A DNA stretch of 64,000 bases. Source: Oreocharis arfaki (lineage: Eukaryota > Chordata > Aves > Passeriformes > Paramythiidae). The notes beneath the pieces are model-generated. The model had not been told where the DNA came from, ran no database searches, and saw only the letters and a program-made list of their open reading frames with translations. Shown here piece by piece: positions 38,570 to 47,361 of the stretch. The stretch lies in the NCBI GenBank assembly GCA_013398015.1, contig VZRR01002172.1, forward strand, positions 186,001 to 250,000, written 5' to 3'. Position 1 is the stretch's first letter. Each line of letters starts with the position of its first letter. The position numbers and the translations under genes were made by a program.

Positions 38570-41049
38570 TAAACTTACTTTCTGCAGGGGCTGACACAGC
38601 TCACAGGACATTCTTTACCCAGTTTATGGTAAAGAAAAAACAAGCAAACCAACCAACCAAAACCAGAGAAACTGCTTGGTCTCCTTCCAGGAAACCTAAT
38701 CACAAACAATTGCCAGAGACACATTTTTCCTTATATAACCACTACCAATAACTAAACATCTCTCTCATACTGCAATACCACCTGTGCTCCAAAACATCAA
38801 ATGAAAATGCAGGAGATCTTCATAAAACATCTTGTAAGTGGTCATGTAAGCAAGTAAAATACACATGCTGGCTAATAAAGAGCGTCAATGCTTTGATAAA
38901 ACTCAAGAACCAACCTTCTCCTTATGACTACAAAGCAATTTCACTTCTGAGCCTGAAAACTTCCACTGGTTTTCAAGGTCAGTGACTCGAATGCTAAAGA
39001 AAGGACAGACCCATCCTGGCAACTTGTTGAAACACTGTCTTGAATATGAGAAAAATCTATTTAATCTCTCTTGAACTGAGGGTGCCTACAGCCCAAGTTG
39101 GCAATGAACCAGCAGGCTATTACAAAGAAGCTGGCTGAAACACATGTGGGAGTGATGCACAGGATCCTGATCAACATGTGAGTGCTTTTTCAGTTTTCTC
39201 AGCTCCAAGAGCACTTCTGCCTACCAGCTTACAACAAGATGATGCAGTAGGACTGCAAGAACCTGTAAATGGCCCTGGCTGAACTGCGCTGTCCAGATCA
39301 GAGGTATCACTGCTTCCAAGACAGTGCAATCAGAAGGACAGCGGATGAGCTCACTCTCACATATCCACATGCCTGTACTCCACCTAAGAGTCATTCACAT
39401 TTAAAACCATGTAATTACCATTAAAAGCTGTAGGGATCCATTACCTATCACAGAAACACGGCCATCTATGACATTAAGACATGGGTGCCACTCCATGTTA
39501 GCCAGGCAGCTATTTCAAGTAATTTCTCTGACTGACACTGCTGAAGAAAGCAGAATTCAATTACCCAGGCTGAAATAGGATCCAGGTTCAACTGGATCTT
39601 TGATGACCAGAAGTGTTTAGGGCTTTCATTTCGGGTCTCATTCAAAAGATAAATGAGTACCATTCCAAAGATTAGATTGCCAACATACAGAGAATGTCTC
39701 TTCAGAAAAAAATCAACTAAGAAAGGTAATTTCACTCTTCCACATATAAACTTTACCATTCTGTTTGTCTCTGAAATGACTGATCTACTTAGTAGATACT
39801 ACATGCTGAAAGAAATAATTCAGATGTTGCACATCTTAAGTAGTAGGAAACTTCAGCTATTGAACTGCCTGAGTTGCTAAATCAGAGGCTACTTTTCAAA
39901 AGCAAGAAAATGATTGATGTATTTAGGAAGAACTCTATTTCTGCAAATGTGAAGGACTGAACAGATTTTTATCATAACATTATAAAAAGTTTGGAAATAA
40001 CTTTGACATATAGTTCCCGGAGGTTGAGTATGACTGTTATTTTAAAGCTGATGCAATCATAATGGAACTAGCAAAGGAAATATTCAACTGGAAATATTCA
40101 ACCATTTCCTTTTATGCTTCATACCTACCCTACATTAAGCACAGTATTATTTTAACATCTTGTGTATTCTTTCTCTGGGGACTACAGGCATGAACAAAAG
40201 CAACAGGAATCTGCACAGTGAGTTAGTGAGCACTGAATCTGGAACAGGCTTTAATGCTCCACTTTCTAGGAGACAGATTGGCAAGTTTCTTTCACACCCA
40301 ACAGGTATTACTCTATTGATTTTATTTATTTATTTTTAATATTTTACCAAGCATGGTATGTAGGATTATCCAGAAAAAGTCTACTGTGAAGCGGAGTCTT
40401 TGGGTACATCACATACTTTCTGCAGAGAGCTGACACATTACTAGCAAAGAAACCATGGACCATAAAAATGTTCTGCTTGATAGAGAAAAAGCCTGGGAGG
40501 GGAAAAGAAAGTTTCTAAGGTTCCATAGCAGCAGAACTTCCTATTTCATTTCTTCTAAGTACATACATATGAGTACAATCCTAAAGATAAACTTGTTTTC
40601 TTGACTCCACACGCTGAATGTAACTCAGCAAATTCTGCAGAGTCACCTTCTTTGGTTGTGGCTTCTTCCCTGTAGTGTAGTATTGTACAATTTATGAAAT
40701 CTTCCTGGAGCAAACTGTTGAAAACAATGGGTGTTACTCTTGCAAAAACAGATACTCTGAAGGACTGATATTAAACAGAATTGTGGATGTTACAGAGGCT
40801 ATGTCAGTAAAGAGTGGATGGCACTCCCTTCAACAAGGGTTTAACTCACATTTTCACCCTGAGTCCTTATAGAAAAATAACTGGATTAGTCATCCTCATT
40901 GTATATAAGCTACAATCTACATAAGTCACCTAAGTGGTTTATCCCATTTTATTCACCTTCCAAGGATTACATGAATGGGGACATGACCTCTTACTCCAAA
41001 TGCCAGCCCAATGAAAGCAAGTGGCTGATGCTTTCGTGGTGATTAATTC
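38570..41049. other. Intronic stretch, nothing recognised
   Basis: AT-rich intron with a short AACC run at 38646-38662. The stretch 39070-39360 is more mixed in composition and could be an old retroposed sequence, but I cannot identify it. Confidence 0.5.
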
Positions 41050-41929
41050 CAATCAACATGGGAAATGATCTTGCCCACGAGTTGCCCAGCTGTGTGTTCT
41101 CCCTCCCTTCCACTCCTTCCAGCTTTACGCTGTGTTTACAGAAGCTCAGAAAGAGGAAAAACAGAGAAATGAGCTCCACAGCCAATTCCTGGAAGAAATG
41201 TCCATCAAGGGCAGGGAGGCTCCTCTGGCTCCTTCCTGCGAAGCTGGACCTATAGGGAACACCAGGTGGGAAAGGTGGCCCTCAGGACACAGAGCTGGAC
41301 AACGACCCCTCCTGGATCTCCTTGGCACCCCTGTCCCAGGCAAGGATGATCCTGAATATCCTCTTGGATCTGTCCCAGGAAGGTCCCTGCTCCCTGGTGC
41401 AGGAAGGGGAGGGGTAGAGGTGGCCCTCTCACACTCATCCACTCATTCCCCCTTGCGCTGGCTTTGCCCCTGGGGTGTTGACCCCCCTTTTTAGGGTGTC
41501 CAGCCCTGTTCCCATGAGGAGGGTCCTTGGCAGCACCCATGGGCATAACCAACCTTTGTGGGAGGCTGGGAGCACTGGTGAGAGAGGGGGCTGTTCCTGG
41601 CGACCTGGAACTTGGCTTCTGCTGCGTGCCAGGGGCTTTCTGCCTGCTGGGCTGGGGGAACACCCTCTCTGAGCTCTGTGACACCCCCAGCCCCACACCC
41701 ACTCCTTGCCACAGCTCCTCCCAGGCAGCATCTGCTACGGACACGTCCCCCGCTACCGTCCCTTGGCCAGGGGCCTTGTGGCTCATGCCAGACCCTTCTT
41801 CCTCCCCAGGGAGCCTCCTCCCAGGTAAGGGGGGAGCCCCCCACCGCCCAGGACTCTCCAGCTCAGCCCCCCTAGAGCCAGGCCGCCGCCTGAGTCCCAC
41901 GTGCCCTGAACCAAGTGGGGACTGGCGGC
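41050..41929. other. GC-rich segment of unknown origin
   Basis: Base composition changes abruptly near 41050 from AT-rich intron to C- and G-rich sequence. A 216-codon frame on the minus strand (41250-41900) and frames up to 139 codons on the plus strand overlap one another. This is what GC-rich sequence gives when stop codons are rare. The predicted peptides are rich in Pro, Gly, Ser and Arg and I recognise no domain. It may be the upstream part of the adjoining CR1 copy or another inserted element. Confidence 0.5.
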
Positions 41930-42492
41930 TGTCTTGGCCACAGTGACCACAGATAAATCGAGTTTCAAACCTCTGACAAGAGGAACAGGGCCAGCAAAAC
42001 CTCAGCTTGGAGCATGAGGAGAACCCACCTCAGACTGCTCAGGGAAATGGCAAGCAAGGTCCCCAGGGAAAATGTTTTTGCAGGTGCTGGGTTCCATCAG
42101 TGCTGGTCACTTTTGAAACATCACCTCCTAAGGGCAGGGGAGCAGGCGATTCCCAAATGTCAGAAGCCAAGCAGTAGAGGCAGAAGGCATCTTCTCTGGG
42201 AAAGAGGATGGAAAAGGAAACTGTGTGCTCAGTGGAAGCAAGGTCAGGAGAAGAATACAGACATGCTTCTTGCCACTGTAGGGAGAATTTGGGTGCGGTG
42301 AAAGCTCAACTGGAGATGAATGTGGCCAGAAATGCGGGGCACAATAAAAAGAGTGTTTTTAAATGTATTAATGGAAAAAAACATTGTAGAAATAACATCA
42401 TCCCCTTCCAGGATGTGGGTGGTCACCTCATAAACAGGGACAGAGACACGGCACAGGTGTTTAATGCATACTTTGCCTCTGTCTTCAACACT
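41930..42492 (+). mobile_element. CR1 LINE ORF2 fragment (endonuclease to reverse transcriptase linker)
   Basis: This is an internal piece of CR1 ORF2. One frame reads L-R-E-M-A-S-K-V-P-R-E-N-V-F-A-G-A-G near 42038-42091. A second frame, after an indel, reads K-A-Q-L-E-M-N-V-A-R and then F-N-A-Y-F-A-S-V-F-N-T near 42450-42490. Both are conserved landmarks of the linker before the CR1 reverse transcriptase. The frame change and the loss of everything downstream show it is dead. It stops where the LTR-like fragment begins at about 42502, so the LTR-like element probably interrupted or joined it. Confidence 0.88.
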
Positions 42493-42501
42493 CATCCCTC
42501 C

Positions 42502-42692
42502 CTTCCCAGTGAAAAACATGGATTATCCCATTGGACACTCCAGAGTCCAGAAGAGGGCAAGGTCTGCTCAGCAGCAATGAAACCATCTGTGGGCTATCCA
42601 CCGAATTCCCATTCTGAATCCAAAACCAGCTCTGTGCCAGTTCCTGGGAAGAAAGGAACCCTACCCCAGTCAAATCCAAACCAATGAAAACA
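42502..42692 (-). mobile_element. LTR-like fragment, copy A
   Basis: On the minus strand it has the landmarks 'tgactggggtagggtt', 'cttcccaggaactggcacag', 'gttttggattcagaat' and 'gctgctgagcag'. These resemble an avian LTR whose start commonly reads 'ctgggatagagttaattttc', then 'ctagtagctggtacagtgct' and 'gttttggattcagtatgaga'. The resemblance is from memory, so family and class are not assigned. It is paired with copy B at 43995-44192, in the same orientation. Confidence 0.65.
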
Positions 42693-42720
42693 CTCAGACA
42701 GTTCTCTGGGAAAATTCTAA

Positions 42721-42726
42721 TTTATT
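42721..42726 (-). promoter_or_regulatory. Canonical polyadenylation signal AATAAA
   Basis: AATAAA on the minus strand (TTTATT on the plus strand). It lies about 15 bp after the stop codon of the last frame of the hexamer-repeat unit and about 30 bp before copy A of the LTR-like module. It is well placed to end a minus-strand transcript of that unit. Confidence 0.5.
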
Positions 42727-43138
42727 CAGTTCTTCTGCTCCTCAGAAGATCTCACCTGCTACCATAAAGGCCTTCCTAGTAGTCAGTGGCCATCTCGGAG
42801 CAGCTTCCTGGAGACAGAGGAACCTCCTTGGTCTCTCGAGGGTCGTCTCCGCCGCCAGGCACGGGCTGTTGCCAGCTGGCACAGCCGGCACAGCGTCCTG
42901 GGAGCTGCGGGCTGGCAACTGCTGGCTCCAGCTCACTGGCTGCTCCGCCACCTGCTCCTGAGAAGGCTCCCCTGGATCGGGCTGGGCTCCCATTTTTACT
43001 TCTGGGCTTTTCCTGGCCATGTCAGTGCTGTGGAATGCGCCTGTGTGGTTGATACTCTTGGCTCCAAGGGAGCTGGGAGACCTGTCCACGGGGTTGCTGC
43101 TGTCCTCAGGCCAGCAGGTCTCACTGAGCCTCTGGCAG

Positions 43139-43617
43139 GGATGGAGGCTTTCATGAGTGATGCTCTCCGAGGGAAAGGAGACTCCCTGAAGGGGCTGGTT
43201 TTCTGAGGGCTGAAGGTTCTCAGAAACAGGCAGGCTTTCAGAGGGAGTCTCTCAGAGGGTTGGAAGGTGTCAGAGGAAATGGAAGCTCTTGGAAGGTCGA
43301 GGCTTTCACAGGGACACAGGTTCTCGGAGACGCGGAGGCTTTCAGAAGGATGCACATTCTCAGAGATGGGGAGGCTCTCAGAGGGAGGTAGGCTCCTGGA
43401 AGGAGGAAGATTCTTGAAGAGCTGGAGCCTCTCGCATGGCTGGAAGCTGTCAGAGGCCTTGGAAGCTCCCAGAAGGATTGTGGATCTCTGATGGCCTAAT
43501 GTTCTCAGGCAGATGAAGGATCTCTGATGGAATGAAATCCTTGAAAGGTTGGAGGCTTTCCCAGGGATGGAGAATCTTGCTGGGTGCAGCCTCTTGAAGG
43601 GATGGAGGCCCCTGGAG
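43139..43617 (-). repeat. Minisatellite, about 27 units of 18 bp
   Basis: On the plus strand the units approximate GGNTGGAGGCTCTCAGAG. Most are exactly 18 bp; exceptions of 14, 17 and 19 bp occur (for example 14 bp for 'ggagtctctcagag'). Units are well diverged from each other, and in the middle they alternate in pairs, giving a 36-bp higher-order period. Eighteen base pairs equals six codons, which on the minus strand give the P-S-E-S-L-x hexamer. Confidence 0.88.
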
Positions 43618-43691
43618 GAGCTGGACAAGCCACAGCAGGGCAGGTGGCCTCGCTTCAGCAGCTCCTCCAGTTCTTTCCACAACGCCTGCCA

Positions 43692-43692
43692 N
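43692..43692. other. Single ambiguous base (N)
   Basis: The only unresolved base in the window. It lies inside the decayed hexamer-repeat unit and may reflect collapsed copies or low coverage in GC-rich repetitive sequence. Confidence 0.95.
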
Positions 43693-43994
43693 TCCACACC
43701 GCCTGCCACATCCCAGAGTAGAGCGGCACCCATGTCCCACTGCGAGCCCAGAGCAGCGGCATCAGTTCCTGCAGCTCCTGGGCCACTGCCACGCAGGGGC
43801 CGCAGCCGCAGGGGCTGTCCAGGGGGCTCGCGGGAGCACGTGGCCGCTTGCGAGGGCTCGCCCGAGGCCTGGAGGACCTGGGAGCCACGGGGGCTCCTTG
43901 GCTCTTCTGTGGGCACTTCAGGGCCCTCAGGAGCAGAGAGGGGGGAAGATTCTTGTCTAAATAGGACACAGGGATGAGGAGGGGAATGATGATG

Positions 43995-44192
43995 GTGTCA
44001 CCTCCTTGCTGGCAGAGCATGGGACATGGATTGTCCAATGGGACCCTGCCCAGTCCTGCGGCTGGCAAGCCCTGCTCAGCAACATCCAAACCATCCGTGT
44101 GCTCTCCACCGCATTCCCATCCTGAACCCAACCTCCGCTCTGTCCCACTTACTGGAAAGAAAATGGAGCCTACCCCATTGAAAACCAGTACA
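43995..44192 (-). mobile_element. LTR-like fragment, copy B
   Basis: A direct repeat of copy A, about 190 bp long and moderately diverged. Shared plus-strand blocks include 'tctccaccgcattcccatcc' (copy A: 'tatccaccgaattcccattc'), then 'ctctgt', 'actggaaagaaa' and 'cctacccca'. On the minus strand it starts TGTACTGGTTTTCAATGGGG, consistent with a TG-starting LTR. It extends slightly further than copy A into 'catgctctgccagcaaggag'. It abuts a CR1 reverse-transcriptase fragment, apparently breaking it. Confidence 0.65.
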
Positions 44193-44480
44193 TCAGCCAG
44201 TTCGTCACCCAGCACACCCTGTCCCTGCTCATCTCACACCTAGACACCTGCTCCAGAAGGATTCTGTGAGGGACAGGATCAAAAATCCTGAAGTAGAACC
44301 TGCATTGCCTTCCCATCACCCATGAGACGGGTGACCTTATGGCAGCAGGATAATCAATCAGTTAGACAGGGATTTCCCTCTGTTATCTCACGCTGCCCAT
44401 GGCGGACGCTGGCACTGTCCTTCCGTCTCTTCCCAGTAGTGCCAAGTATGACTTTCTCCACCGTTTTTCCTGCTATCATT
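44193..44480 (-). mobile_element. CR1 LINE reverse-transcriptase fragment
   Basis: Minus-strand translation gives, with stops and shifts, K-V-T-R-L-M-G-D-G-K-A-M-Q-V-L near 44340-44290 and W-V-T-N-W-L near 44205. These are the conserved CR1 segments on either side of reverse-transcriptase motif A, whose Asp-containing core is interrupted here by a stop. It is cut by LTR-like copy B. Its orientation is opposite to the CR1 piece at 41930-42492, so the two are not parts of one insertion. Confidence 0.75.
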
Positions 44481-45040
44481 AGATTAAGAGGGTTGGAGTT
44501 TCCTGGAAAGTCCAAGCCCTTCTTTCAAGTCGGATCCTACTGGAGAGCATTGAGCCAGCATGGACCTCTTTGGGCTTTCAGGAGCTTGGGTAGATCATTT
44601 AGGGGGTTCCTGCTGGGATGTATCGGGATGAATCCCATCCAACATCACAGCCTCATGGATATTGTTCGGGTCCAAGTTGTCCCCAGCAATCCCAAATGGA
44701 AGATAACTGTCCCTCGCACCCCTCTGCCTCCCCCGTTAGACACCCTTCGGCGCCCGGAGAAGCGGGTGGTACTTGGCAGAGCCAGGGTCTGTGGGGCAAG
44801 GGCACTGGGAACGGCTAAAAGCAGAGAAGGCGCCCAGAAAGCCCAATTCCCACAGGATTCTGCCACCCTGAGTGGGTCAGCCTGTCCTGAGAGGATGCTT
44901 GCCATGGCTTTGACCATCGGGGTCCTGCTGGCCCTGATGGGCTGCACAGCCACGGAGGGCTGGGCTAAGTGTCAGCCACCCACAGAGAGCTGGGAGAAAG
45001 ACTGTGGACAGGACACGAGACCCCAGTGACCTCCCACAGC
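44481..45040 (+). other. GC-rich segment ending in a short signal-peptide-like ORF
   Basis: The last 44 codons of a long plus-strand frame begin at ATG 44895 or 44904 (the latter in a good CCATGG context) and end at TGA 45027-45029. They encode a hydrophobic run M-A-L-T-I-G-V-L-L-A-L-M-G-C-T-A followed by a polar, Cys-containing tail. This looks like a secretory signal peptide. An AT-rich motif CTAAAAG lies about 80 bp upstream at 44815-44821 and could be a weak TATA box. It resembles the promoter and first exon of a secreted protein such as a lipocalin, but I cannot name it. No clear splice donor follows. It may be a transduced fragment or chance. The upstream part of the frame has no recognisable domain. 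Confidence 0.3.
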
Positions 45041-46849
45041 CAGCGCCAGCTTGCTGGTTACATTTATTTAATTTGCTTAAAGCATTCTTGTACCATAATT
45101 TTTTCAGGGGAAAAAAAATCTTAAATTAAAAAAGAAAAAATGTAGGAAAACTGACTTTTTGTCAGAATTAAACACACAGTAACCTATACAAATCGGCATG
45201 TTGGTTTTCTCCATTCCCTTCACTTGTCAGAGCATTTCTCAAAAAGAAATTGGTTTCTTATGCTGGTTCTGATGAATGAGGCACATTTTCCCTCACTACA
45301 CCTTGATTAACTTCAATGAGATCACTCATGAAATATGTTAGCATTCACTATTTTAAACTTCAGCAGGAACATGGCTCCACACAGTAAAATTCTCAGAGTT
45401 GTACAAATTTTCTTAAGAGACTGAATTCTCTACTCAGTTTCAACAGGATCTTACTCCTAGATTAGCTAGTTACACCAAGGAGTTAAAAATGGCATATTCA
45501 TCATCGGTAGCTTCAAGTTACACAGATTGCTCCACACAAAAACCCCACTCCAGATGCTCTTTTATTTCACTAGAGCCCTTTATTATCCATTTCACCTAAT
45601 TCAGTTGTACCAGATCCTAAGGCTTCCATTCAGGTGGAATTCCCATTGAAGCCAAGAGGATTCCTGTGTTAAAAATTTTAAGTACCTCTCTACGCCTGCT
45701 TGAGTTTTGAGTCTGGAGTTTTATTTCTAGGTTATCAGCAAATTTAAATATTCATGGTTGATTCTCCAGTCCAGAGCTGGTTATTAATAAGAAAAAGTAA
45801 GGTGGCAAAGAGCTTATTAAACTCAGTAATGTTCCCTAAACACTGCCTGTAGCTGGACAGCCTGAGGTAGTTTTTATTCAGCTTTTAGCTGGTCTACTAC
45901 CTCATTCAGGTTCTTCTCCATAGAATTAGTTTTTCACTGATGTAGGTATCTGCCTGGAAAAAAGTTTAAAAAAAAAAGGGGTTGTAATATCCTGACAAAC
46001 TAAGTTACAAATTAGCATTACTGCACTGCACTCAAAAGAAGACTTGCTGGGGTTTTTTTTAAACACAGTAAAATGAGAGGTCATTTGTAGTTAATTCACC
46101 ATGAAGTTGGTATTTTAAAGCAACTGTCTTTTCTGTACAGCTCACATCACAAGCAAGGCTTCATATGTGGAAACTTCTTAGTTGCAAAATGGAAATTTCA
46201 TTAACATATGAATATTTCTATTTGCTCAATACAAATATTTGCCCAGAATTTTGAACCTTTTGTAGTTCTCTGTTTTCTTTAAATCGATTCAGTGGTGGTT
46301 CTGCCACTTGAAACAAATTTAAATCCCACTGCTTGGGTCCTTAGAATCCAAGAGGAACCTGAAGCAGATATGCCTGCACACAGAACGTGTGAGAGATATT
46401 CCTGGTGATAAACTGGACAGATGCTAAATTAGGGACTCAGCACTCTGTGAAAGGACCAAAGCAACACAGCCTCCAAAAGAGAACCAATTCCAATGCCCCA
46501 GTTTGAGCAAGGCTTTTGCACAAAATTTGGCCATATAGGCTCTCAGCTGCAGGAAGTTTAGCAGGAACACAGAGCTTTTATATTCAGAGTTCAGAGTTTG
46601 CTGCTTCTAATCTAAACATGATGTTCCTCCTGTAGTACTTAATTAGAACTTATGGATGAATAAACATCCAACACTGTGTAGCATCAGCCGAAATGAACAA
46701 AGAAAACAGGAATAAACAAACCTCCCTTTCCCCTGGTGATTTCCAGGTGCTTTGCATGGCAAAGAGAGGTCCTAACATTTTTGCGCTTGTTTAGCTAGGA
46801 TAGCCGATATTCCTCACAGCATACACTTGTCTCACCTAGGAAAGACAGG
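45041..46849. other. Intronic stretch, nothing recognised
   Basis: AT-rich intron resumes near 45040, beginning with A/T-rich low-complexity sequence at 45060-45145. No exon or repeat is recognised. Confidence 0.6.
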
Positions 46850-47118
46850 CACCTCACCCCTATCCTTCACTAACCTGGGTGTCTGCAAAGCTGTTGTTCT
46901 CATGTTCTCACTCTTCTCTCCAGCAGCAATTACTGTTGTTCAGTAACATTTTGCCTTTCTTAAATACATTATCCCAGAGGCAATACCAATGCCACTGATG
47001 GCCTTGGCCTTGCCCATTGTTGGGTCTGTCTTGGACAGGCAAAAGCTTCTGGCAGCTTCTCCAGAAGCCTCCTTGCTCTCCCTCCCCTACCAAAACCCTG
47101 CCATACAAACCCAATACA
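46850..47118 (-). mobile_element. ERVL-type LTR fragment (5' part only)
   Basis: On the minus strand it starts TGTATTGGGTTTGTATGGCA and continues GGGTTTTGGTAGGGG, then 'gaagctgccagaagcttttg' and 'ccaacaatgggcaaggccaa'. This aligns along its length with the start of the solo LTR at 37514-38564, including 'ctgcaaagctgttgttctca' (plus strand) against 'ctgcagggctgtttctctca'. The repeat-rich middle and 3' end are absent, so it is a truncated third copy. Confidence 0.87.
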
Positions 47119-47323
47119 TATGACCACAAGTCATATAAATAATGAAACACTAGAACGTTAGAACCATTTGTTACTTGTCAAGATATCAAATCAGGTAACA
47201 TAAAAGATTAATACAGCTGATATTCCTTCAATTAGAAACAAAGAAAAATACACAGACCCAAAGGCCTGCACATAACAAATAAACCACACAGGAAGATAAA
47301 AATATCACATTAAAAGCCCAACA

Positions 47324-47361
47324 AACCACCACCACCACCAAAAAACCACCACCAAAAAACC
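47324..47361. repeat. CCA/CCACCAAAAAA simple repeat
   Basis: Runs of ACC units separated by A-runs. Low-complexity sequence. Confidence 0.85.

Larger units (their letters stand above)
42742..43916 (-). pseudogene. Decayed ORF of a Pro-Ser-Glu-x-Leu hexamer-repeat protein
   Basis: I do not recognise this family. A minus-strand frame of about 306 codons (43916-42996, with one ambiguous codon) starts with a Pro/Arg-rich section and then enters a hexamer repeat such as P-S-E-S-L-R. The repeat can be followed in three frames: near 43600-43450 in one (examples L-P-E-N-I-R and P-S-E-I-H-N), near 43450-43200 in a second, and from about 43250 in a third. The third runs on through a Gln/Pro/Ala-rich tail to a stop at 42742. 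Odd-length repeat units at the changes (19, 17 and 14 bp instead of 18) explain the shifts. This is best read as one ancestral ORF broken by indels. It is GC-rich compared with surrounding intron, flanked by LTR-like copies A and B, and followed by AATAAA. It may be a gene captured in a non-autonomous LTR element. Confidence 0.5.

Noticed and set aside
39070..39360. Possible processed pseudogene
   Set aside because: Composition resembles coding sequence, but no frame is open for long and no parent gene is recognised; no poly(A) tail is seen.
41250..41900. 216-codon minus-strand frame
   Set aside because: GC-rich low-complexity composition with overlapping frames on both strands, no domain and no splice or promoter context.
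44322..45029. 235-codon plus-strand frame as one gene
   Set aside because: Its 5' part overlaps an antisense CR1 fragment and has no domain. Only the last 44 codons look possibly meaningful.
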